Source: Boesenbergia rotunda (lineage: Eukaryota > Streptophyta > Magnoliopsida > Zingiberales > Zingiberaceae). From it: a stretch of 64,000 nucleotides of DNA. Positions 12,851-24,420 of the stretch are shown in pieces. A model generated the notes under the pieces. It did no database searches and had not been told where the DNA came from. It saw nothing but the letters and a program-made list of their open reading frames with translations. The first letter of the stretch is position 1; every line of letters begins with the position of its first letter. The stretch spans positions 44,195 through 108,194 of the forward strand of contig JAGFNQ010002591.1 in NCBI GenBank assembly GCA_024364735.1, given 5' to 3'. The position numbers were made by a program, and so were the translations under genes.

Positions 12851-12867
12851 TGGCGCCGTTGCCGGGG
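12851..12867 (+). promoter_or_regulatory. Primer-binding site (tRNA-Asp type)
   Basis: TGGCGCCGTTGCCGGGG lies 7 bp after the LTR end. It is the complement of the 3' end of plant tRNA-Asp (which ends ...CCGGCAACGGCGCCA), the primer known for many Athila elements. Confidence 0.9.
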
Positions 12868-13013
12868 AGGCTACTAGTTGAGTTGTTTGATTTTTGCTTG
12901 TGTGCTTATTTCATATCTTTCTTGATTTATTTTTGCGCTTACTGCTATATCATGTGATTTACTTTATTTGTTTCATCTTTCTATATACTTTTACTGCGAT
13001 TTGTTTTGATTTT

Positions 13014-14093
13014 ATGAACAGGTCTGCAGGTGGTGATCTTGAAGAATTTGACCCTGAAATTGAGAGAACTTTCAGAGCAAGGAGGAACCAAGGCATACTT
13101 TCAGAGACTATTGATATTCCTTCTCTTCAGACTATTCCTACTCATTCAGGCAGTATCATGGCAGACCACCAGAAGACTATGAAAGAACTCGCAGCACCAG
13201 ACTCCACTTTTCAGTATTCCAGCATTGCTTATCCAGAGCTGGCTGGTGATTTTGAGTTGAGATCTGGACTCATTCACTTGTTGCCTAAGTTTCAAGGATT
13301 ATCTGGAGAAGATGCAAATAGACACCTGCATGAGTTTCACGTTGTCTGCTCCACCATGAAGCCTCAGGGTATTTCAGAAGAAGATATCAAGCTGAGGGCT
13401 TTTCCCTTTTCTCTGACTGGAGCGACAAAAGATTGGTTCTACTACTTACCTACTGGGCACGTGTTTAGCTGGATTTCTATGAAGAAGGCATTTCTAGAGA
13501 AATATTTCCCAGCCTCCAGAACTGCAATCATCAGAAAAAGCATTTGTGGCATTCAGCAAGTGGTAGGAGAAACTCTTTATGACTACTGGGAGAGATACAA
13601 CAAGCTGTGTTCTAGCTGCCCACAATATCAGATTAGTGAGCAGTTACTCATCCAGTATTTTTATGAGGGCTTATTGCAAATGGATAGAATCATGATAGAT
13701 GCTGCAGCTGGAGGAGCCCTAGTTAACAAAACCCCAAATCAAGCTAGGGAGTTTATTTCAAACATAGCTGAGAACTCACAACAGTTTAGGAGCAGAGCTC
13801 TATCTACTAGAGGAGTGAATGAGGTTCAGGTAGCTTCTAATGAACAAAGGGAGATTATGAATTCTCTGGTAGAGCTCACATCATTGATAAAGCAATTGTA
13901 TGTTAATAATGCAATTCAAAATCCAAATCTTTCGGCACCTCCACAAGCTAATCAAGTGATGAGGGTATGTGGTATTTGTTCTAGTCAGGAACATAATTCA
14001 GATTCATGTCCCAACCTCCAACAAGATGAGACAGTAGCGGCGTTGGTTAGGGGACAATTTCAAGCCCGAAATAACTCCTATTCTTCTACTTAG
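13014..14093 (+). pseudogene. Athila gag
   Basis: The frame is open further upstream, but the first ATG that fits starts MNRSAGGDLEEFDPEIER at 13014. The retrotransposon gag core is clear: LLPKFQGLSGEDANRHLHEF near residues 85-105, FPFSLTGATKDWFYYLP, then FLEKYFPASRTAIIRKSI and LYDYWERYNKLCSSCP. A zinc-knuckle-like CGICSSQEHNSDSCP lies near the end. It stops at TAG 14091-14093, in the middle of what should be a continuous frame, which continues downstream as a Gln-rich region. Confidence 0.85.
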
Positions 14094-15473
14094 AATCCTG
14101 GTTTGAAGGATCATCCAAATCTAAAATATGGGAATTCTTTTTACCAACAAAACCCCTCACAACAGCAATTTCAGCAATCACAACAATTCCAGCAAACGCA
14201 GCAAAACCAGCAAGTATTCCAGCCCCAAATTCAGCCGATTCAGCCCCAATTTCAGCAATTCCAGCCTCAATTCTAGCCAATTCAGTAAGGGCAACCAGGT
14301 TTTCAAGCATTTCAAACATTCCAACCTCAAAACCAGCAAGTTTTCCAGCACTCATAGCCTTGTAATCAGAATTTCCAGCCTTCGAATCCGAATTTCTAGC
14401 CTATTCAATTTCAGTCCTCACCACAACAATTTCCACTTCATAACCAGAATTTTCAGGGCTATAATTCTCAACAAGTTCAACCTTCATTTCAGGCCAATTA
14501 TCAGCCCTATCAACAATAATTTCAACCCTCTTATCAGCCCTCTTATCAGCCCCAATTCTAACCACAGCAGGGTAATATCTTTCAGCCGACTCCTTCATCA
14601 TTTCAAGGTCCATCAAAGCCCTATGCTAACCAAGGGGGCTATGGGAGTTCTAGTGGAGGAAATGCACAACAACAAAGAATGGAGGAGATGCTTCAACAAC
14701 TTTTACAACATCAACAAAGGAATGGCCCCGCCATGCAAAACCTCGAAAGGCAAATGGGACAATTAGCTAGTGGGATAAATCAAAATCAAGCTCAAGGATC
14801 AAGTCAATTACCTTCTCAAGCTATTACCAATCCAAAGGGAAACGTTAGCGCTATTACTTTGAGGAGTGGGAAGGTTACTTCATCTCAAAAGAGTCCAAGA
14901 GCAGAATTTTCTGAAAACAGGACAGCATCTTCATTTCCAGCCCAAAACAGCCATGAAATCACTCCAAATTCAGTTGGTTCCACCCCCAGTCCGTGCCCAA
15001 CTCCTTCATCAAGTAATCCTGTGATTTTGGTGGAAAATGAAGGAGAAATTAGCCCCGAAACCAATCTCACAGCAGCTACATCGGTGGAGAAGTCAGTCCA
15101 AATTTCAGCCCCTAAACTTTCGGCTCAAGAAGATGATTTGAGAGTTCCTTTGCCATTCCCTCAGCGTAAAACATAGGCTAAGAAGCAAGTGGAAGAGGAG
15201 AAAGCTAAGGAATACAATGAGCTAGTGAAACTGTTCAGTAAAGTAGAGATTAATGTACCTTTGTTAACCATGATTAAACAGATTCCTAAGTATGTAAAAT
15301 TTCTGAAAGATCTATGTGTTCACAAGAAGAAGCTTAAAGAGAATGAGTTGGTCAGCTTGGGGAAAAATATTTCAGCACTTATTCATGCCATACCTCAGAA
15401 ATGTGAAGACCCTGGAGTATTTACTGTATCTTGTGAGGGAGCACCATGTTCCATGATGTCATGCTGGATTTAG
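14094..15473 (+). pseudogene. Gln/Pro-rich gag C-terminus and protease linker, riddled with stops
   Basis: In the gag frame this region encodes long runs of Gln, Asn, Phe and Pro (QQFQQSQQFQQTQQNQQ type). It is interrupted by at least eight TAG or TAA codons between 14091 and 15176, nearly all where CAG or CAA would fit the repeat. The open part at 14679-15176 contains GNVSAITLRSGK, a block typical of Athila polyproteins. The open part at 15189-15473 contains the pre-protease helix region (VPLLTMIKQIPKYVKFLKDL). The frame is lost near 15450, where the protease continues in another frame. Confidence 0.8.
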
Positions 15474-16243
15474 GAGCTTCCATTAATGTGATGCTCAGGT
15501 CAGTCTTCCAAATGCTTGGCATAGGCCCTTTACAGCCTACTAGTGTGGTGATACAGTTAGCAGACCGGAGCCAGACCCACCCAGCCGGTATAATTGAAGA
15601 TGTTTTGGTAAAGGTAAAGGAGCTGATATTTCCTGTAGATTTTTATATCTTGGATATGGAGGGAGATTATCTTGCACACCGTTCTCCACTTATTTTAGGA
15701 AGACCATTTCTGAAGACTGCTAGAACAAGAATAGATGTTTATGCTGGTACGCTTTCAATGGAGATTGGAGACACGGTAGTTCAGTTTAGAATTTTTGATA
15801 CTATGAAGCACCCGAGAGAGGACCACTCCATTATGAGCATGGGTATTCTTGAGGAGCTAGTTGATACAGAGTTAGAGGCTGAGGGAGTTCTACATGATTT
15901 TTCTGGAGGAGTTATTTATTCAGAGGAGGCTGAGGGAGTATTTACTACCGAGACTGAGGATATTTCAGAAGATATTTCAAATTCACTTCCAGCTGGAGAG
16001 GATCTTCTAGGTGTAGGGGATTGCACAGAACTCCAAGAATCACCCACTTCTGTTGAGATTTCAGAGGATTCAGAGCACATGTATGATAGTGTAGGGGATT
16101 GCACAGAGCCCCAAGGATCACTCATACCCACTGAGGAGGGCCAGATTGAACTTAAGCCACTACCAGGCCACTTGAAGTATGCGTACCTAGGAGAGGAGCA
16201 GACTTTGCCCGTCATTATTGCACAGCATTTGGAGTCAGAGTAG
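15446..16243 (+). pseudogene. Athila aspartic protease and linker
   Basis: Reads MLDLGASINVM, the D-[LT]-G-A active site of retroviral-type aspartic proteases, then LGRPFLKTARTRIDV, the conserved C-terminal protease block. It is in frame +2, whereas gag is in the preceding frame, so an indel near 15450 separates them. The downstream acidic linker contains a duplicated phrase, VGDCTELQESP / VGDCTEPQGSL. It ends at TAG 16241-16243, shortly before RT in the same frame. Confidence 0.85.
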
Positions 16244-16255
16244 GAAGAGAAATTA

Positions 16256-17182
16256 TTGCAAGTCCTGAGGTATTACAAGAAACCAATTGGGTGGACTTTA
16301 TCAGATATATCAGGTATCAGCCCAGCTATCTGTATGCACAGGATATTTTTGGAAGACAATGTTAAACCCGTGAGGCAGCCACAAAGGAGACTTAATCCAC
16401 TTATTTTGGATGTTGTAAAGAAAGAGATGACTCGACTTCTACAGGCAGGTATCATTTACCCCATTTCTGACAGTCAGTGGGTTAGTCCCATACACGTGGT
16501 GCCCAAGAAATCTGAAGTGACAGTGGTGGAAGATGGAAGCAACGAGCTAGTGCCCACCAGAGTTAAGAATTCCTGGAGAGTCTGCATTGATTACAGGAAG
16601 CTCAACAAGGTCACAAGGAAGGATCACTTCCCTTTACCCTTTATTGATCAGATGGTTGAAAGACTGGCAGGGAAGTCACATTATATTATTTTGGATGGAT
16701 ATTCAGGCTACTTTCAGATTTGTATAGATCCAGAGGACCAAGGGGAGACTACCTTCACTTGCCCCTTTAACACTTTTGCCTACAGACGGATGCCTTTTGA
16801 ACTCTGCAACGCACTAGGAACATTTCAGAGATGCATGGTAAGTATATTTGGTGAGTTGCTAGAGCATTGTATGGAGATATTCATGGATGATTTTTCAGTT
16901 TTTGGCACGTCTTTTGATTCATGCTTAGAAAATTTATCTAGGGTTTTACACCGTTGTATTGAAACTAACCTTGTTCTTAATTTTGAAAAATGTCACTTCA
17001 TGGTAGAGCATGGTATTGTACTTGGACATATAGTCTCTAAGAGAGGTATAGAGGTAGATCCTGCAAAAATCAGTGTTATTTCTTCTTTATCTTACCCCGT
17101 ATGCGTACGGGACGTTCGTGCTTTTCTTGGACATGCAGGTTTCTACCGTAAATTTATTAGAAACTTCAGCTTGATTGCTTGA
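16256..17182 (+). pseudogene. Athila reverse transcriptase
   Basis: Contains AICMHRIFLEDNVKPVRQPQ, WRVCIDYRKLNKVTRKDHFP, IILDGYSGYFQI (first catalytic Asp), TCPFNTFAYRRMPFELCNA and FMDDFSVFG (the catalytic DD pair). The finger, palm and thumb blocks are in the family order and all three catalytic Asp are present. The Pro-Gly positions in MPFELCNALGTF differ from the usual MPFGLCNAPATF. It ends at TGA about 17180, where the frame then continues directly into RNase H, so this is another single nonsense change. Confidence 0.88.
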
Positions 17183-17185
17183 CCC

Positions 17186-18163
17186 TTGACAAGACTTTGG
17201 CAGAAAGATATTGATTTTCATTTTGATGATAAGTGCAAAGAAGCTTTTCACAGACTCAGGGAGGCTCTTACCTCAGCTCCTATTATTAAATCACCTGATT
17301 GGAATTTACCCTTTGAATTAATGTGTGATGCATCTAATTTTGCAGTGGGAGCTGTTCTAGCACAAAGGGTTGATGGAGCATCTCATGTCATTTGCTATGC
17401 CTCCAAAACCCTAGATGCCGCCCAAGCAAACTACACCACTACTGAAAAGGAGCTTCTTGCCATAGTTTTTATTTTAGACCGTTTCAGATCTTATTTATTG
17501 TGCTCACATGTTATTATTTTTTCTGATCATGCAGCTCTAAAATATTTGCTGAAAAAGCCTGATGTAAAACCCAGACTGATCAGATGGATGCTCCTGCTCC
17601 AAGAATTTGACCTAGAGATTAGAGATAGAAGTGGCAAAGAAAATCTAATTGCATATCACCTTAGCAGAATTGAAGGAGATGGATCTCCTACTACCATTGA
17701 CGATGATTTTAGAGATGAGCACCTTATTGCAGTACATGGTGAGACACCTTGGTATGCAGACCTAGTTAATTTTTTGGTAGCACGTGTTTTTCCCACACAC
17801 TTTTCTAAAGCTCAAAAAGATAAACTTAAAAGCGACGTAAAATTCGATGTGTGGGATGATCCTTATTTATGGAAATTTTATAATGATCAAATAATTAGGA
17901 GATGTGTATCAGATCATGAGTTTTCTTCTGTCCTTACATTTTGTCATTCATCAGCTTGTGGGGGGGGGGGGCATTTTGGATCCCAAAGAACTGCTAGGAA
18001 AGTACTAGAGTGTGGATTGTACTGGCCCACCCTATTTCATGATTCATATGTATTTTATAAAAATTGTGATATATGTCAGCGAACTGGGAACATAGGAGCG
18101 AGACATGAGATGCTCCAACATGCTATATACATTACTGTGAGATTTTTGATGTTTGGGGAATAG
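17186..18163 (+). pseudogene. Athila RNase H and integrase zinc finger
   Basis: RNase H blocks: MCDASNFAVGAVLAQR, TTTEKELLAIVFILDRFRSY, VIIFSDHAALKYLL and NLIAYHLSRIE (relatives have VADHLSR). The integrase zinc finger follows: CHSSACGGGGHFG ... NCDICQRTGN. A run of ten G at 17960-17970 sits inside it and gives four Gly where relatives have two, consistent with an in-frame slippage expansion. The frame breaks just before the catalytic core, near 18140. Confidence 0.85.
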
Positions 18164-19053
18164 ATTTTATGGGACCTTTTTCTGCATCTTATGGTTATTT
18201 GTACATTTTACTTGCTGTGGATTATGTTTCTAAATGGGTGGAGGTCATTCCCTCCAAGACTGATGATTCTTCTGTTGTTTGTAGTTTTGTTAGGTCACAT
18301 ATTTTCTGCAGATTTGGAATTCCAAGAGCCATAATAAGTGACCAAGGATCTCATTTTTACAATAAACATATGAAGGCATTGCTTAGCAAATATGGGGTTG
18401 TACATAAGGTTTCTATATCCTACCATCCCCAAACAAATGGACAGGCTGAAATTTCAAACAGAGAGATCAAATCCATCTTGGAAAAGACTGTTGGGCCCAC
18501 TAGAAAAGATTGGAGCAAAAGGTTAGATGATGCACTTTGGACCTATAGAACTGCATTCAAGACTCCGATTGGCATGTCTCCCTACCTCTTGGTCTATGGT
18601 AAAGCTTGTCATCTTCCCGTGGAAATAGAGCACAGAGCATATTGGGTGGTGAAGGCTTGTAATTTCGATGCTACCAAGGCGGGAGAAGAAAGAAAATTGC
18701 AACTTCAAGAGCTTGAAGAAATTCGGCTAGAAGCATTCGAAAATTCAAGGATCTACAAGGAGAAGACCAAAAATTTCCATGACACGCACATCGTGAAAAA
18801 AGACGTCCAAATTGGTGACAAGGTCTTATTGTATAAATCAAGGCTCAAATTGATAAGAGGTAAGTTAAGGTCAAGGTGGGAAGGTCCATTTATTGTAACT
18901 AACATTTTTCCCTATGGAGTTGTTGAAATTAGGGAGGAAGCTAATGGATTTGTGTGGAAAGTCAATGGCCACCGGCTCAAAAAGTATTTTGAAGAATTGA
19001 AGAAGCTAGAGGTGGATGGTTTGTACATCAAAGACGCTATCTACCCAACTTAA
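18140..19053 (+). pseudogene. Athila integrase catalytic core and C-terminus
   Basis: In a new frame the sequence reads IDFMGPFSASYGYLYILLAV, then ISDQGSHFYNKHM, then YHPQTNGQAEISNREIKSIL, so the D, D and E residues of the integrase are all visible. The C-terminal part (KKDVQIGDKVLLYKSRLKLI ... GKLRSRWEGPFIV) is the usual gypsy integrase tail. It ends at TAA 19051-19053. There is no chromodomain, as expected for Athila. Confidence 0.88.
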
Positions 19054-21418
19054 GGGGAGTTTACTTTTCCTACACCTACATTTCATTGTATATATCATTT
19101 TTATGTTTCTAGGAGTAAATTTTTCTCTTTTGGAAGCAAGTTGTTGATAATAAATTCTTAGGTAAAATAGAATGAATAAATAGACATTGTAAATACCATG
19201 TTATTTCTTTTAGCACTTTTGTTCTTAGTGAATAGGAATAAATGTATCCCTATAGGTTGTCTTCATGTCATTTTAGAATCTCTTGAAAATAAATTAAATT
19301 TGGTTATTAAAACTTAGGGTTTGAGCTCATGGATGAAATCTTAGATGCTTGAGTACTACTTGGCTTTAGATTCTAAATTGATGACTTGAGATGAATTATT
19401 TGTACCTAGAGAGAATTAGCCTTATTTTTGTGATACACACATGTAATTGTACTCTAGAACTTGCTTAGGTTTTTTCAAAACCATATTTCAATGATTGGAT
19501 CACATCTATAGAGGCTAATCAATTTGTTTACCTTTCCATATCAATTTTTGGCAATAATCATGTGAATTCTATTTTTCTTTCCTTATTTCCTACTCTTAAC
19601 CATACTTTTCTATGGACTTGTTTGTTTGGGATATTTCTTGATGCTACTTTGCCCGAGACGGACAAAAGATCAAGTGTGAGGGAGGTGGTTAGTGCTTTGG
19701 AATTGTTTTGTATCAAGGAGGCATTTTGTTTCAAAGGAAAAAAATTTCTGCAATTACATGTGCCAAGTTGAGTTGAGTTTGGTGTCAAGAATGAGCAAGA
19801 AGAAGTGGTTAAGGATGGAAGCAAGTGGAGCATCTAGATTCCTTATCATACTTTAAAGATCCAAGTGGCATGTAATGAAAGGAAAAAAAATCTGCAATGA
19901 AAAAAAAAATGGCACGCAGTGAGAAATTTTGTGCCAAAGAAAAATCTATGAAGCATGATTTGGTCAGCAAGATTTGGATCAGGAATTATGGAAGTAATAA
20001 AACTCAGAAACAGTATGCTAGAGTCTGAATTGAAGCCAAACACAATCTGAATTGCAGCTGGGCAGATCTGAAACATAAGCAAAAATTTTGTGCCAAGGTG
20101 GAAGTGACACGCAAGTGAGAAAATTGGTGCCAAAGTATCAAGTAGAGTATCATTTTTATGAATCTTATGCATGTGAAAATGCAAGTAGCTGAAGTGAGTA
20201 TATCCACTGCTGATCAAAACAGAAAAAAAATGTGGCTTCTTGGATTTTCAGATCAGAAAAAAAGAGAAAGCAGTGTAGGGCAGACAAATCAGAAATTCTC
20301 AAGTGGAGCACTCAATTCTCCACTATTATGTAATGTAATGGCTGTGAAGGAAGCAAAGAACTGCAAGGATGAAGAACCTGACAATTCTAGATTCTGAGAA
20401 TAGATTGCGTGGAGATGAAACTCGAAACAGAAAAAAAAAGAGAGAGAACAAAATAGTGAGGGAAGCAAAGATATCAAGCACATTTAATGGAAGAGGAGCT
20501 TCAATATCTTAATATCCTGATCTTAGAAGAATTGACAGTTTGTTGGAACTTAGTACATTCTTGAAGCTGCGGAATCTAGCACAAATGGTAGAAGTTGACA
20601 GCCTATAAACCGAACAGAAAAAAAAGAGAGAGCTGAAAAATTCAGTTATGTTTTTTAGCAGATGCAATTAGTTTGAAAGCTCGCAGCAGTATTGGATTGG
20701 AGCTAGATTTAATAAGGACTTGAGAGCTGAGCACATTATGACTGAACGAATTGAAGATTAAAAATAGGAAGTAGCAGCTGACTAAGAAAAAGAAAAAAAA
20801 AAGGAAAGGATCCAAGTGGCACGCAAATGAGAAATTGACACAATGAAGTCAAGGTAGTTTTCTTCATCCAAATTAAAGGCATTATCCAAATTCTTACTCC
20901 ACCACACTTTTGGACTTCACTAGAGGACTGTAAAAAAAAAGCAAAGTGTATTAGAAATATTCTTGAGCAACCAAGTCTCCCACTTCATCAATTTTTCTAT
21001 TTTCTTGGCTTTCACTCTATTCTTACCATTTTCTATGTTTTTCACTTGTTTTTGTAGATGTGGATCCTAATCATGAATAATGGTGGAGAGTAGATAACAA
21101 GAAAGCCTATGGTAGTGCAAAAAGCATGTGTGTTTGAGTGAGCTCCATTTTCATCATGAACTTAGAACTCAAAAAGAGAGCCACCGACATTTTCCTTGAA
21201 AGGCTTAGTGAGTTAAATTCATCTCAATGAATCATGAAGGATGAAAATGCTAAGTTGTTGATTTAAGGACGAGATACTAATCCATAGAGCTTAGATTTTT
21301 GAGAATTAACAACCTTAGGTAATTTCTTTTCACTTGCTTCTAATTATGCTTGGAAAGAGTCTAAGGGATACATACTTAGTAGTTTTCGCAAGACGCTCAA
21401 GTTTAAGTGTGGGGGAGT
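19054..21418 (+). other. 3' non-coding region of the Athila-like element, with polypurine tract
   Basis: Athila elements often carry an env-like gene here. I see no open frame or membrane protein remnant in this copy. The stretch has many A-runs and recurring phrases of the type GTGGCACGCAATGAGAAATT followed by GTGCCAA (near 19866, 19908, 20105, 20816), which pair as small hairpins (GGCAC/GTGCC). The polypurine tract GTGTGGGGGAGT abuts the 3' LTR at 21419. Confidence 0.7.
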
Positions 21419-23934
21419 TGATAAGTACTATTTTGTTGACTATTTCAGACTCTAAAATCCATGTTTAACCCCTATTTTACATGCTTAACCTTGAATTTAC
21501 CCTCGGTTCTATAGATTAGTTTTATTTTGGGTTTTATTGCAAATCTTTATACATTTGAAAGATTTTGGAACTTAATTGTGAATCTATGTTTGTAGGCTTT
21601 GAAAGGATCATGGACCGAGGTCAAGATTGGTCAGAATCAGGCTCAGATTAAGGCGATCAAGCTCTGGAGAACTATGAGTCGTCCATTCATAAGATAAGCA
21701 GATCTGGATCATCTAGGGCAAATCAGATGGATCCCAGCTGAGGAAAGGTAGATCTGACCTTCATAATGAGATCTGGAAGTTTAGGGGTAAATCGGAGAAA
21801 ATCCAGCCGTAGGATCAAGCCAAGAGGATCTAGATCGTCTATTCAAAGATCAGGCTGATCTATACCATCCGCCACTGATCTGGTGAATCCGAGCTGGGGT
21901 TAAGGTTAATCAAGCACTTGGATCAAGATCTGAAGGTTTCATCCAAATCAGAGATCATTCAGCCGTTGAATCAAGATCAGAGGGACCTAGACCGTCCATT
22001 CAAAGATCAAGTTGATCTGAGCCATCCATTGCAAATCTGGAGGATCCGAGCTACTGGGAGGCAGATCCTGACCCTTGATCAACATCATCAAATTTTGGTT
22101 CAGATCAGATGAGATCCAACCGTTATATGGAGTTAAGGAAATCTGGACCATCCATTGCTAAGTATTTAAACAAATTTCTCCACAGGGCAGCTTTGCCGCG
22201 TCTTCGCCGCAGCGTCTCCTTTTTCGATTGTTCTTCGAGTTCTTCTTCAAGTTTTCTTCTTTTAAGGGCGCAACCACTCGATTTCTTCATTGGATCAAGT
22301 TCTAGATCATCGGAATGAAGTCTCCGTGAAGTTTCCAGCTCCAATTTACCCAAGAAACAGGGCTGAGTGAGGTTTCGTCAGCTCTGCCGTTTGCTGTCCT
22401 TGGTCTCGGTTGTGCACCATTTCCATCCATCTGAGCTATCTGGAGGGGTTCCCTAGAGTGCTTTGATCATCCCCAAATCACCATCGCACCCGGACACAGC
22501 TGAATCAAGGAAATTGAATGGGTTTTCAGAATTGAGCAGAGGCTGAGTTGGATTTGATTCACATAGACAGATTTTCCGCGATTTGTGGAGCTTACGAGTT
22601 TGAGGCTCACTCTTGTGTGACGGCAAGAAGAATTTGAGCTAAGGAAGGGATCGAGGATTAGTTTACTTAGTGAATTTTTATCTTTTGCTGAAATTTCGAA
22701 TTCTGCAGTTCATTTTCAGTTCTGAATTGCTGTATCAGTTGCCTTAGTTTCTGTTCTGGATTGTTTCTGCTTTAATTAGTAGTTCGAATCTGTACTCTCA
22801 TTAGTTAGATAGCTTGTTTAGTTAATATTTCACTTAATTTCAATATCTCTGTAATTTAATTCTTGAGTATCAGTTTGGTGTTCCTGTTCTTGCGTATCAA
22901 CTTCCATTTCTGCAACTTTAGTTTCCAAATTTTGCAAGTTTCGATATATCAATCTTGAATTTGTATCAAGTGAGTGCTAGCTTTTGTGAATCTTATCTGA
23001 GCCTTAAATTAGTGACTCGAATTCAGCTTGCATTTGTTAGTTTTAGCACTCATTTCATTTCTGCATTCATGCATTCGATTTATTAAGTCATGCATCTCAT
23101 TGCTGCATTGGATCCATTTCTGCACATCAGTTTGGGACTCTGAATTCTTGCTTCACATTCATTTGTTTCTGCATTAATTTGCTTCTGAATTTTGCATTTG
23201 ATTTGCTTGCTTCAATTTCATTTGCTTTACATCAGCTTATAGTGTTGCATTTAGCATCATTTTTAGCATATCAGTTTTCCTTGTCTGCGTGCCAAGTTTG
23301 CTGAATTTCTGCACTTTGTATCAAGTGGAGAATTCAGCACTGATTGGTACCAAGCTTAACACAATTCTTAGTGTACTCCTGCCCTTGATATCAGTCCCAT
23401 TTGCATTCAAATTGTTTATGAGTTGTAACTTTCATTCCTGCAAGAAGTAGTATCATTTCGGTAAGTCGTATCAAGTGAAAATTCATTTTCGAATAGAGGA
23501 AAATTTGTTTAGCATTTGGTTTGTTTTGAGTGGTAAGACCTGAGGAAATTCTCTACATTAATATCAATCGAATCTAGGCTTGAATTGGTATCAGCTTGAT
23601 TTCCATATTTTGCAAATTTCCATTAGTTTATTAAAGTATTCATTAGTTGAGTTCATTAGTTGCATTCATCTTATTAGTTCATTTAGTTAAGTTCCTTTAT
23701 TTTCATTGCGATTTTATTTCTAATTGAAACCAAACCCAAATTTTATTTAAAACCCAAAAATATTAACGACACATAAACTCGAGCTCGAATCAAACAACCT
23801 CAACTAACCCTAGGAAAAATACGACCTGTGGCCCCTTTACTACGTTTTCATCTTTGCTAGCAAAAAGGGTTTCCAACTTTACAAATATCTAAATTTTGAG
23901 ACTCACATTCGTGACACCTAGTTCGGGTCCATCA
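21419..23934 (+). repeat. 3' LTR of the Athila-like element (2516 bp)
   Basis: Begins TGATAAGTAC after the polypurine tract and ends GGGTCCATCA, followed by target duplication GTAGT. Nearly colinear with the 5' LTR. Confidence 0.9.
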
Positions 23935-24420
23935 GTAGTCATCGTGATTTACCTCCTCTGTGTTAGCCCTAGGACGGATTGATGAGGACGCTGGGGTGAA
24001 TGAATCGCTTTTTTGCCACCTGGAGTATTACATTGTGGATAAGTATGTTGACATCTTCTTTGTAATTAATATTCTAGTTCATAAATAATCGAAATGACAT
24101 AAATGTCTTCGAGTTCGCCTTTGTGTATTAGTTTAAAGAATTCATAAAGAATTAGAATTTTTTCTAAAGAAGATTCGTTAGTCAAATTTCTAAGAGTTGT
24201 TGGAAAAGGTTCACTGGTAGCAATTTCCACTTGATAAAGTCAGTATATCCGTCCTCTTCATTCGCTAACCATAGCATTCGAGCTGGTAGTCATCATAATT
24301 TATCTCCTCTGTGTTAGTCCTAGGACGGATTGACGAGGACGCTAGGGGTGAATGCATCGCTTTTTTGCCACCTGGAGTATTACATTGTGGATAAGTATGT
24401 TGACATCTTCTTTGTAATTA
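23935..24420. repeat. 351-bp tandem duplication, second copy interrupted
   Basis: A unit starting GTAGTCATC at 23935 is repeated from 24286. The second copy runs to TTGTAATTA at 24420, where the foldback element begins, and resumes at 31383 after it. Each unit has a phrase of about 60 bp (TTAGCCCTAGGACGGATTGA ... GAATGAATCGC) and then a 200-bp segment shared with the pararetrovirus-like region at 31392. A shorter third copy lacking that segment lies at 10288-10339. Confidence 0.75.

Larger units (their letters stand above)
10340..23934 (+). mobile_element. Complete Athila-like Ty3/gypsy retrotransposon (13.6 kb)
   Basis: Two 2.5-kb LTRs flank gag, protease, RT, RNase H and integrase in Ty3/gypsy order (RT before integrase). 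The 5-bp target duplication GTAGT is present at 10335-10339 and 23935-23939, so both ends are intact. The tRNA-Asp primer site, gag style, DLGAS protease and a long 3' non-coding region fit the Athila lineage. A count over the first 340 bp of the LTRs gives about 12 differences (near 3.5%), so the insertion is not recent. Coding parts carry many stops and two frame changes, so it cannot move by itself. Confidence 0.93.

Noticed and set aside
19054..21418. Expected env-like gene of an Athila element
   Set aside because: Searched all frames; no signal peptide, membrane segment or long frame remains.
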